DNA of 33,152 bases from contig CADCET010000032.1 in the NCBI GenBank assembly GCA_902800495.1, positions 1 through 33,152 on the forward strand. The letters are read 5' to 3'. This stretch comes from an uncultured Prevotellaceae bacterium. GTDB lineage: Bacteria > Bacteroidota > Bacteroidia > Bacteroidales > Bacteroidaceae. The position numbers were made by a program, and so were the translations under genes. The notes beneath the pieces are model-generated. The model was not told the origin of the DNA. It ran no database searches and worked only from the letters and a program-made list of their open reading frames with translations. Below, piece by piece: positions 1 through 6,979 of the stretch (its first letter is position 1; every line of letters starts with the position of its first letter).

Positions 1-1896
1 GCTGTAACCAGCCTCTATCAGCGCATTGATATCCAAGTCGGGAGCGATGAATATCTTGTCGTTCTCCCACATGTCTATCATGTTCTCGTTGGCCTGACGA
101 AAGGCTTTCAGCGATTTACAGAAGGCATAGAAACTGCTTTCCAGACGCTTTACCAAACCATTTTTGCGGATGCCTGCCAAACTGCGGCTGATAACCTCCG
201 CGTTGTCGTAGAGGCCTGGGGCAGCATCGGGTTTCAGATAGGCGATGGCCTGATAGCGGGCGTAGGTCAGTTCTTTGTCAAGAATGTGCATCGCCTTCTC
301 AAAGAGGTTGGCCAAGTGGTCGTTCAATTCGTATTCCTTCTTGATGGGCTTGTCAACTTTGGGGAATCCGTTGACATCTTTATTATATCGCGCGATGTTC
401 TCGATGTCGGTTCGTGTACGGCGAACGGTCAGAGGCTTGATCACCCTGTCGCGCACTTTCTCTGCCAGTTTCTTAAACTCCTTCAGGTCGAAGTTCTCCT
501 GTTTGCGGAACTTACGGAACTCAACCACCAAAGGCGAGAAGAATGCCGTTAAGTTAGGTACGCCATCGATGGTGCAATGGCGCGGATCTTGGAACATCAG
601 TATCTGGTAATAGATATCTGCAGGCGTGTTGTTCATAGGCGTTGCTGAAATCAGCATCACCTTCTTCTTATAGCCAGGAACATAGCCAGTTTCTACACGA
701 GGCATCTTGCAGATTTCCTGTAGTTGCTGGAAAGCACCAGTCGTATGATTACGGAACTTGTGGGCCTCGTCAACCAGCACCAAGTCGTATTCATCGGCAT
801 TCCAATAGTCATAGTTGCCCTCGTCAAGCACCTTTGCCAGACTGCCATTGCTAACAAAACGGGTATATTTGTCGATGCCGAAGTCCTTGAAGGTCGTCTT
901 CCAGTTCTGTTCGACGGCAGGCGGATAAACCACCAGAATCTTCGTGTGCTCCGGGCCATTCTCTATCAGGAACTTCTTGGCAATCATCGTAGCAATGACC
1001 GTCTTGCCAAGACCTACCACATCAGCCAGGAAGAAACCATCGTAGCGTATCAGCTTCTGATAGCCCTCAACTACAGCATCTGCCTGATAGTCAAACTTGC
1101 TATAACCCTCAGGCATATCGAAGGGGTCTTCCTGGTCGATGGCTAGCACGCGGTCGCTGAAGTATTCCATCAGCATCTTGATATACAGTTCGTAGGGAGT
1201 AACGTCGCCTTTCAGGTAGGTCTTGTCGAGTGTGGCTTGATAGTCTTCTGCGTTGATAGGCACGTTTTTAGCCTCTTCCCACAACAGTTCAAACTCGTTC
1301 TTGGCAAACTGCACATCGTCGAACTGCGTCAGTTTGACGTTGAACTCATATTGTTTCTCTTCACCAATGCCCAGGCCGTTGCCGCTCAGGTTGCTACTAC
1401 CGGTAATGGCAGCACCAAAGCAATGCTGGTTGTAGTTGTCGGGATAGAGAATATATAGTTTGGCGTGAATCTTCTTGGAGGGATGGGCGCGTAGTTCCAG
1501 TTTACCGTCAATTAAGTCCTGCACCATCTGGAGCATACCGTCCTCCACCTGTTTGGTATAGTGTGACTGCTCGATGTCCTCTTTCAACAGTCTCAGGCAT
1601 TCTTCTTTCACTTCTTCCTCTGCGCCAAAGAAGAGCTCGCCTTTTTGATTGGCTTTGGCGATGTACTTATCCACATCGATGCCAATCAGTATGCGTACCT
1701 TGTTAATACCATCAAGGAAAGGACGCAAAGAGAAATAGCCTGACGCTCGAAGGAAGCCCACAACGGCATCAAGGTTCTTCACTTGAGGGTTATTGCTCAG
1801 AATACCCTCGAACTCTTTCATCAACGTGTTCCCATTCCGGTTAGTGAAGAAATGGGATAGCTGGGGATTGCAAATCCCCTCTAACGTGTCTGACAT
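1..1896 (-). CDS. PLD-domain / SNF2-like DEAH helicase, 3' end outside window
   Basis: The reading frame starts at ATG 1896 and is open to the window edge, so at least 632 residues are present and the C-terminal helicase lobe is missing. The N-terminal part carries a PLD-like half-site (HAK at about residues 144-146, followed by a GSSNLS stretch near 165). A superfamily 2 ATPase core follows: Walker A VGLGKT with Lys near 298, Walker B DEAH at 376-379, and SAT motif at 417-419. Proteins with this PLD plus Snf2 arrangement are widespread in Bacteroidetes as putative DNA-acting helicases, often in defence or repair settings; that role is inference here. It is preceded by a long structured leader and its own promoter near 2232-2264. 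No partner gene is visible because the downstream side lies outside the window. Confidence 0.88.
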   Translation of the reverse strand, partial: MSDTLEGICNPQLSHFFTNRNGNTLMKEFEGILSNNPQVKNLDAVVGFLRASGYFSLRPFLDGINKVRILIGIDVDKYIAKANQKGELFFGAEEEVKEECLRLLKEDIEQSHYTKQVEDGMLQMVQDLIDGKLELRAHPSKKIHAKLYILYPDNYNQHCFGAAITGSSNLSGNGLGIGEEKQYEFNVKLTQFDDVQFAKNEFELLWEEAKNVPINAEDYQATLDKTYLKGDVTPYELYIKMLMEYFSDRVLAIDQEDPFDMPEGYSKFDYQADAVVEGYQKLIRYDGFFLADVVGLGKTVIATMIAKKFLIENGPEHTKILVVYPPAVEQNWKTTFKDFGIDKYTRFVSNGSLAKVLDEGNYDYWNADEYDLVLVDEAHKFRNHTTGAFQQLQEICKMPRVETGYVPGYKKKVMLISATPMNNTPADIYYQILMFQDPRHCTIDGVPNLTAFFSPLVVEFRKFRKQENFDLKEFKKLAEKVRDRVIKPLTVRRTRTDIENIARYNKDVNGFPKVDKPIKKEYELNDHLANLFEKAMHILDKELTYARYQAIAYLKPDAAPGLYDNAEVISRSLAGIRKNGLVKRLESSFYAFCKSLKAFRQANENMIDMWENDKIFIAPDLDINALIEAGYS

Positions 1897-1900
1897 ATCT

Positions 1901-2143
1901 ACGCTATAGTTTTAGGAGCGAAAGGACTATCTGTTCGGATGATAATGGGTTCTCAACTAAGAACCTCAGGACACAATAAAAGCGTGAACCGCCCTTATCG
2001 ATGTCCCAAGGTCCTAGCAAAACCCATTATACCAGATAAGTCGTCCACGCTATCGCGTAGACGTTAGCTTATTGATTGGTATAATGTCGTATGAAGTTGC
2101 TAGGTTCAGGGACATCACCGAATATAGCACTAACGCTATAGTT
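1901..2143. repeat. 11-bp direct repeats flanking the structured leader element
   Basis: ACGCTATAGTT occurs at 1901-1911 and again at 2133-2143. The copies bracket the structured RNA and a second small hairpin (GGTTCT 1948-1953 with AGAACC 1960-1965). One copy lies only 4 nt upstream of the helicase start. They could be a target-site duplication left by an inserted element of about 221 bp, or alternative pairing partners in the leader. No terminal inverted repeats were seen at the presumed ends. Confidence 0.5.
2000..2116 (-). ncRNA. Highly structured RNA element in the helicase leader
   Basis: This segment folds on itself as one rod. The nested complementary pairs are 2000-2007 with 2109-2116 (8 bp), 2013-2020 with 2097-2104 (8 bp), 2025-2034 with 2077-2086 (10 bp), 2035-2040 with 2068-2073 (5-6 bp) and an apical hairpin 2043-2062 with loop GATA on the minus strand. 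About 40 pairs in 117 nt in this order cannot be chance. A promoter at 2232-2264 would transcribe it on the minus strand as part of the helicase 5' leader. Read on that strand the apical stem is complete through a U-G wobble, while the 6-bp stem next to it has one A-C mismatch; the plus strand shows the reverse, so strand rests mainly on the promoter. I do not recognise it as a known riboswitch or ribozyme. Confidence 0.6.
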
Positions 2144-2231
2144 ATTCCACGAAAATCATACCGGCACTCTGCACTCAGAGATTGATGCTTTTTAGCATAC
2201 GCTGTTTACAGCTATTTGCCGATACTTGCTG

Positions 2232-2264
2232 CAAAGATACAAAATGTTTATGATATTCCACAAA
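2232..2264 (-). promoter_or_regulatory. Promoter for helicase leader
   Basis: On the minus strand TATCTTTG (2239-2232) matches the Bacteroidetes -7 box TAnnTTTG, and TTTG (2264-2261) lies 21 nt upstream as the -33 element. Transcription would start near 2225, giving a leader of about 330 nt. The start of that leader holds three further small hairpins (GCTGT/ACAGC, ATGCT/AGCAT, CTCTG/CAGAG). Confidence 0.6.
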
Positions 2265-2710
2265 ATAAAAGAGAAAATATGTATATTTTGTTCGAAATTC
2301 ACCTTGGTATGGCGATCTAAACAGTCCAAATTCGTCTAAACGAATCAAAAATGTTTGGTTGCCTCCCCACGATTTCAAACTGCCAAGAAAGATGCAGCTC
2401 TCTTTAGGATTGGTGACACAGTCCTTGTCTATTGTATTTTTGAATTCATAGCAAGGACATGCCAGCTGCCGTTGTATCGACGATTGCTTTTTCTGCAATA
2501 TTATTGTGCGTACCACCTTATTAAGGGGGGGTACCACCTTTTTGCCTGCAAATTTAGATAAAATTCTCAGAGGCCGTGACGTTGTTCAAGTTTAGGTGAG
2601 ACCACAGGCGCGACCATCTTACGGAAAAACCATGCTGAAATTCAGGTGGTTAAATGCTGTGTGTAAGAGGTGTCACCTATGGCTTCTGTTGACAGGCGAA
2701 GCCGTCGCCG
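2265..2710. other. Gene-free stretch between helicase promoter and peptidase 3' end
   Basis: No convincing gene is seen. The stretch is AT-rich near the promoter. It contains GTACCACCTT twice, 21 nt apart (2510-2519 and 2531-2540), separated by a run of G, and a small palindrome AGGTGTCACCT near 2669. The open frames here overlap the promoter and show no family resemblance. Confidence 0.4.
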
Positions 2711-4654
2711 TTACCAGATTCTGATTCTGTTGTTCGGTGCGAGGTAGAGCTTGTCTGTGGCCTTCACGTCGAAGAGTTCATACCAGTCGTCGGTGTTTGT
2801 CACGATGCCGTTGACACGCTCGCGGAACAAGGAGTGCTCGTCCTTGGCGACGCCAGCCTCCCAGTTGCCATTGGTCTTGTTCGTGGCATGAGCCGCAGTC
2901 CACTTAGCGCACCACAAGTAACCGTAAGCCTCGTAGAAACGCCGCTGTTGCAGACGTAGCTGCTCTCCCTCAAATCCCTGTTGCTTCAGGTGCTTCTTGT
3001 AGCTGTCGTAAGCCAGTAAGAATCCGCCGAGGTCGGCCACGTTCTCTGCTACGGTGTAGGCACCGTCGTTTTTCAGTCCCGTTTCAAGAGGCATCACGTC
3101 GAACGAACTGTAATAGTCGATGAGCTGCTGAGAACGCTTCTGGAACTCCTGGCGGTCGGCATCGCTGGCCCAGATGTCTTCAAGGTCGCCGTTCTTGTTC
3201 CATCTGGCCCCGTCGGTATCGAATCCGTGCGTTATCTCGTGTCCCCATGGCGTCATGTTGGCATAGTTGTGGGCATCGTTCACCTCCGGCCTATAGGTAG
3301 GAGGCAGCATGAATGCGGGATAGACGAACATGGCATTGTAGTTGCCGACATAGAATGAGTTGACGGTCGTCAAGGGCCGGCCCCCCATGATGATGATATG
3401 GAAGGCTGCCTTGTTGTTAGGCACGCCCGCCACTTTGCATATCAGGCCGATGCTTGCGCGGCGTAGTGCCAGTACGTCGTCCAGGACGGTCAGCTCCCGG
3501 CTGAGGTCTGCCAATCCCTCTTCGTACCACTCGTCGGGGGCTCCTATGTTAAACGACATGGCATTGAGCTTTTCGATGGCTTTCTGCTTGGATGCCTCGC
3601 TCATCCACCCATTGTTCTGGATGCGCTCGCGGAACGTCTGGCGCAACTCCTCGGCGTAGCCTGTTATGAGCTGCTTCTGCCCGGCAGAGATATAGGCCTT
3701 TGCAAACTCATACGACTTCTCGTAATTCAAGTATTTGTCTGCGAAGTTTTCCGCAGCCTGCTTGTGAGTCAGCGAAGCACCTTCGGCAGTGTTGACGGCT
3801 TGCAGGGCAGCGTCGTCAAAAAAGACGGCATCTTTGTTAAGATACTCAGTCAACATTTCTTTCCAATCTTTCACCGATGCATCTTGCAACGTCTGCGTCA
3901 TTTGCATCAGCTTCTCCACCGAACCTTCTTCAATGGCGTCGGGATTAGCGTCAGGCAAGTATACATGGTCGAGCGAGATGCCCAGTTCGCGGAAGATGGT
4001 CACCAGCATCGGGTATTTCCCGTTGTCGAAGCCGCGTGTTGAGGCTCCCCTCAATGGGCGTACCTTTGCCATGAGGTCGGGGTTGTTAGCCAACTGCCAT
4101 GACAGGTTTTCCTTCATCAGGCCCATCGGCGTGTAGTCGTTGCCGGCACGTCCTTGCAGCATGACGCCCATCTTGCCGCCCGACGAGAACACAGCCAGGT
4201 CAAGCGGCGTGAAATAGCCCTCCTTGAGGAGTTGTCCTGTCAGCTTCCATGCCTCCTCCTTGGTAGTGATGGCGTTGACGCGCTCGATGGCACGCTGCAG
4301 TTTCGCCTTCTGGGCGGCTATGGCTGCCGCGTCCGTTCTGTCGGCATCGGCCAGCATTTTCGCCTTCGAGGGCAGGGTCAGGGCTTCCTCACGCTTCCTC
4401 ATTTCGTTAATCAGCTCATCGAGAAACAGTTTCTTAAACGGATGAGCCTCGTCTACTGTAGTGTTGTTCCAATAGCCGCCGTTGCAGTACATGAAGAAGT
4501 CGTCGCCCGGACGGACGCTCGTGTCCTTGTTAGCATCGGCTTTCCATTCCTTATTGTCCACGACAGGCAGCGAATCGTCGTTGTCGTCTGAACACGATGT
4601 CAGGCCCAGCACCAGCGAACCCAACAGTACAAAATATTTCAAATTCATTTTCAT
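2711..4654 (-). CDS. M13 family metallopeptidase, surface lipoprotein (neprilysin/PepO type)
   Basis: A zinc endopeptidase of about 647 residues, the usual length for M13. Zinc ligands are visible as HEITH at about residues 472-476 and ENVAD at 537-541, with the family-typical NAFY-like region upstream (NSFYVGNYNAMFVYPA). The start was placed at ATG 4654 because it gives a compact lipoprotein signal ending in LGLTSC; the frame is open further upstream but runs back through the promoter. The Cys is followed by SDDNDD, which resembles the acidic lipoprotein export signal of Bacteroidetes, so surface exposure is likely. Function is degradation of peptides outside the cell or in the periplasm. 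It is monocistronic as far as seen and divergent from the LolA-led operon. Confidence 0.93.
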   Translation of the reverse strand: MKMNLKYFVLLGSLVLGLTSCSDDNDDSLPVVDNKEWKADANKDTSVRPGDDFFMYCNGGYWNNTTVDEAHPFKKLFLDELINEMRKREEALTLPSKAKMLADADRTDAAAIAAQKAKLQRAIERVNAITTKEEAWKLTGQLLKEGYFTPLDLAVFSSGGKMGVMLQGRAGNDYTPMGLMKENLSWQLANNPDLMAKVRPLRGASTRGFDNGKYPMLVTIFRELGISLDHVYLPDANPDAIEEGSVEKLMQMTQTLQDASVKDWKEMLTEYLNKDAVFFDDAALQAVNTAEGASLTHKQAAENFADKYLNYEKSYEFAKAYISAGQKQLITGYAEELRQTFRERIQNNGWMSEASKQKAIEKLNAMSFNIGAPDEWYEEGLADLSRELTVLDDVLALRRASIGLICKVAGVPNNKAAFHIIIMGGRPLTTVNSFYVGNYNAMFVYPAFMLPPTYRPEVNDAHNYANMTPWGHEITHGFDTDGARWNKNGDLEDIWASDADRQEFQKRSQQLIDYYSSFDVMPLETGLKNDGAYTVAENVADLGGFLLAYDSYKKHLKQQGFEGEQLRLQQRRFYEAYGYLWCAKWTAAHATNKTNGNWEAGVAKDEHSLFRERVNGIVTNTDDWYELFDVKATDKLYLAPNNRIRIW

Positions 4655-4683
4655 TAGATGTTTATAAATCTCAAAAGACGGCA

Positions 4684-4715
4684 CAAAAATACGCAATTTT
4701 TTTGAATATCGCAAA
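4684..4715 (-). promoter_or_regulatory. Promoter of the M13 peptidase gene
   Basis: On the minus strand TATTTTTG (4691-4684) is an exact TAnnTTTG box with TTTG (4715-4712) 20 nt upstream. The predicted start near 4677 leaves about 23 nt before ATG 4654. It interleaves with the plus-strand promoter of the neighbouring operon. Confidence 0.65.
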
Positions 4716-4731
4716 AAAAACATTACCTTTG
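4701..4731 (+). promoter_or_regulatory. Promoter of the LolA-led lipid/pigment operon
   Basis: TTTG at 4701-4704 and TACCTTTG at 4724-4731, spaced 19 nt, match the Bacteroidetes housekeeping promoter. The predicted start is near 4738, 23 nt before ATG 4761. It is the only clear promoter found for the twelve genes up to 17748. Confidence 0.65.
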
Positions 4732-4760
4732 CACCCTCTTAATTAAGAAAAAGACTGTTT

Positions 4761-5402
4761 ATGAAGAAAATAGCAGGGTTGCTGCTGTGTCTGATGCTTG
4801 CGCTGACGGCACAGGCGCAGAGCCTGAAAAAGGCCGATGCTGCCCAGCAGCGGCAGATGATAGAACGCATCAACCGTGCGGCGGCTGGCATCACGACGCT
4901 TGAATGCCGGTTTACGCAGGTGAAGACGCTGCGCTTCCTGAACGACAAGATGACGTCGTCGGGGCGTATGCTCTTCATGGCCGATGGCGGACGACTGCGC
5001 TGGGAGTACCAGCAGCCTTATCAGTACACGTTCGTCATCAACGGCGAGAAGGTGTACATCAAGTCGGCCCGCAACACGCAGACCATAGACATCCGCCAGA
5101 GCCGCCTCTTCCAAAGCATTGCTGAGATGATGATGAACTCGGTGACGGGCAAGAGCCTGACGTCGTCAGCAGATTTCGGCTGCACGATGTACAGTGGTGG
5201 CGACGAGTGGGTTGCCCAGCTGACGCCGAAACGTAAGGAGATGAAGAAAATGTTTAAAGAGATACGCCTGCATTTCAGTGCGCAGCAGCAGATGGTGACG
5301 CAGGTGGAGATGACTGAGCCGTCGGGCGATACGACGGTGATTACCCTGAAAGACGTAAAGACCAATGGCCGTATTGATACGAAGATGTTTGCTGCTCAGT
5401 AG
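4761..5402 (+). CDS. LolA-like outer-membrane lipoprotein carrier protein
   Basis: 213 residues with a signal peptide likely cleaved after AQA at residue 20. The CRFTQVKTLRFL stretch, the GRMLF strand, LRWEYQQPYQYTF and the basic/acidic beta strands are typical of the LolA/LolB fold. LolA paralogues are a standard member of aryl-polyene and flexirubin clusters, where they are thought to carry the lipid product or a lipoprotein across the periplasm. The gene is first in the operon, and its 3' end overlaps the next gene by about 38 nt, suggesting translational coupling. The general chromosomal LolA is expected elsewhere, so this copy is probably dedicated to the cluster. Confidence 0.85.
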   Translation: MKKIAGLLLCLMLALTAQAQSLKKADAAQQRQMIERINRAAAGITTLECRFTQVKTLRFLNDKMTSSGRMLFMADGGRLRWEYQQPYQYTFVINGEKVYIKSARNTQTIDIRQSRLFQSIAEMMMNSVTGKSLTSSADFGCTMYSGGDEWVAQLTPKRKEMKKMFKEIRLHFSAQQQMVTQVEMTEPSGDTTVITLKDVKTNGRIDTKMFAAQ

Positions 5403-5829
5403 TTTGCTGACGGTGGCCTTGTTGGCTGAGGCGGCCGATTGGCTGCTGCCGCTGTCGGGTCGTCAGCAGTATGCTGTTCAGATAAATGCCCGCGGTGCCG
5501 AACTGACGGGCATCTGCATCATCAAGACCGACTCGGTGGGCGAGAGCCGTGGGGCGATTGTCAACGAGTTCGGCATTCACGCTATGGACTTCACGCTCTC
5601 TGCCGACCGCCGCAAGGTGAAACTGCAGAACGTGATGCCTCAGATGGACCGCTGGTATATCCGCCGCATCGTGCGCGGCGACCTGCGCCAGCTCTTCGGG
5701 GCTACAGCCTGTGGCGCGCTAAAGGGTCGCAGGACGTTGACACAGGATGCCGACGGCACGTTGATACTGACGAATGCGAGGTTTAACCTGAAATACTGTT
5801 TTAAGAAGATAGATGACACTGAAGAATAG
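5365..5829 (+). CDS. Small exported protein of the lipid/pigment operon
   Basis: 154 residues. An N-terminal hydrophobic segment after two arginines (residues 6-24) looks like a signal peptide ending near AEAAD. The rest is predicted beta-rich, with ELTGICIIKTD and VKLQNV strands. No family is recognised with certainty. Its position directly after a LolA-like gene matches that of small periplasmic or DUF3261-like lipoproteins in aryl-polyene clusters, but no lipobox cysteine is present. The start at 5365 overlaps the previous gene; a later in-frame start would remove the signal peptide. A role in periplasmic handling of the product is inference only. Confidence 0.7.
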   Translation: MAVLIRRCLLLSSLLTVALLAEAADWLLPLSGRQQYAVQINARGAELTGICIIKTDSVGESRGAIVNEFGIHAMDFTLSADRRKVKLQNVMPQMDRWYIRRIVRGDLRQLFGATACGALKGRRTLTQDADGTLILTNARFNLKYCFKKIDDTEE

Positions 5830-6169
5830 CATGTTTACCGTCACGGGCGGTACACCCGACAAGGTCGCCGTAAGACTGAACGCCGATCACGAAATCTATC
5901 AGGCACACTTCCCTGGCAATCCCATCACGCCCGGTGTCTGCATCGTGCAGATGATAGGCGAGTTGCTGAGCGACCGCTGCGGACGACGCCTGTCGTTGAG
6001 CAAGATTGTGAACCTGAAGTTTGTGGCCCCCATATCGCCCGTCGACACCCCCGACATAGAAATCTCCTTCACGTTGGTCGACGACACGGCGACGGCGTGT
6101 AAGGGCAAGGGCACCATTACCAGCGGCGAACAGCTGCTGACGCAGTTCTCGTTGGTGTTTAATGGGTAA
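5813..6169 (+). CDS. Hotdog-fold 3-hydroxyacyl-ACP dehydratase (FabZ/ApeI-like)
   Basis: 118 residues with the diagnostic HFPGNPITPGV motif, the catalytic His being about residue 32. This is the dehydratase motif of FabA/FabZ-type hotdog proteins that remove water from 3-hydroxyacyl-ACP. The family includes the small dehydratases of aryl-polyene clusters that build conjugated double bonds. ATG 5813 overlaps the upstream gene by 17 nt; ATG 5831 just after the upstream stop is a possible alternative and leaves the motif intact. It is the only chain-building enzyme of the operon, as no ketosynthase or ketoreductase gene is nearby. Confidence 0.85.
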   Translation: MTLKNSMFTVTGGTPDKVAVRLNADHEIYQAHFPGNPITPGVCIVQMIGELLSDRCGRRLSLSKIVNLKFVAPISPVDTPDIEISFTLVDDTATACKGKGTITSGEQLLTQFSLVFNG

Positions 6170-6196
6170 TGAGTAAAGGACTGAAGAAGTAAGGAG

Positions 6197-6964
6197 ATGG
6201 AGAATGTCAGGCAGGCGATGAACGACCGTAAGGTCTGCGTGGTGATTCCTACGTATAACAACGCGGGAACCATCTGCGACGTGGTGCGGCGCGTGGCTGC
6301 CCAGACAGAGCATATCGTGGTGGTGGTCGACGGATGTACCGACGACACCCGCCAGCGCCTGGACGAGCTGAAGGACCTGCCGTTGCAGGTCGTCGACTAC
6401 GCCGAGAACCGCGGCAAGGGTCACGCCCTGCTCATGGGCTTCAAGCACGCCATCCACCGTGGCTACGAATATGCCATCACCCTCGACAGCGACGGGCAGC
6501 ACATGCCCGAGGACATACCGCTGTTTGTCAAGGCCATGACGGAGCATCCCGAAGCCCTGATTGTCGGTGCCCGTAACCTGCAGGCCGAGAACATGCCTGG
6601 CGGCAACACCTTTGCCAACCGGTTTTCAAACTTCTGGTTCAGGGTGCAGACGGGGGTCAAATTGCCCGACACGCAGACGGGCTACCGCCTCTATCCCCTC
6701 CGCCGATTGTCGGGCGTACATCTTATTACGTCGCGCTATGAGGCCGAACTCGAACTGTTGGTCTTTGCAGCGTGGGCTGGCGTAGAGCTGGTGCCGGTGC
6801 CGGTACGGGTGTACTATCCGCCCGAGGGAGAGCGTGTGACACACTTCCGGCCGCTGGCCGACTTTGGACGCATCTCGCTGTTGAATACGGCGTTTTGCGT
6901 CGTAGCTGTTTTCTATGGATGGCCAAAGGCGCTGTTGAGGAGAATTAGGAAATTGAAAAGTTAG
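6197..6964 (+). CDS. Family 2 glycosyltransferase (DPM/DPG synthase-like)
   Basis: 255 residues. The GT-A fold is seen as VVIPTYNNAGTI, VVVDGCTDDT, ENRGKGHALLMGF and the metal-binding DSDGQH. No clear transmembrane pair is present, only a hydrophobic C-terminal patch (LLNTAFCVVAVFYGW). Such GT2 enzymes are regular members of Bacteroidetes flexirubin/aryl-polyene clusters, where they probably glycosylate the lipid or its carrier; the donor and acceptor cannot be read from sequence. The start follows AAGGAG directly, an uncommon Shine-Dalgarno-like context for this phylum; ATG 6218 is an alternative. The 3' end and the spacer after it are A/G-rich and repetitive. Confidence 0.88.
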   Translation: MENVRQAMNDRKVCVVIPTYNNAGTICDVVRRVAAQTEHIVVVVDGCTDDTRQRLDELKDLPLQVVDYAENRGKGHALLMGFKHAIHRGYEYAITLDSDGQHMPEDIPLFVKAMTEHPEALIVGARNLQAENMPGGNTFANRFSNFWFRVQTGVKLPDTQTGYRLYPLRRLSGVHLITSRYEAELELLVFAAWAGVELVPVPVRVYYPPEGERVTHFRPLADFGRISLLNTAFCVVAVFYGWPKALLRRIRKLKS

Positions 6965-6979
6965 AAAATAAAAAAATCG

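Noticed and set aside
2000-2116. Structured leader as a second 6S RNA, tmRNA or RNase P RNA
   Set aside because: It is shorter than these, has no tRNA-like end or conserved RNase P core motifs, and its stems are far more regular than 6S.
2175-2537. 120-codon open frame on the minus strand
   Set aside because: It runs through the helicase promoter and start of the leader, has no signal, domain or repeat structure, and its start lies in a G-run repeat.
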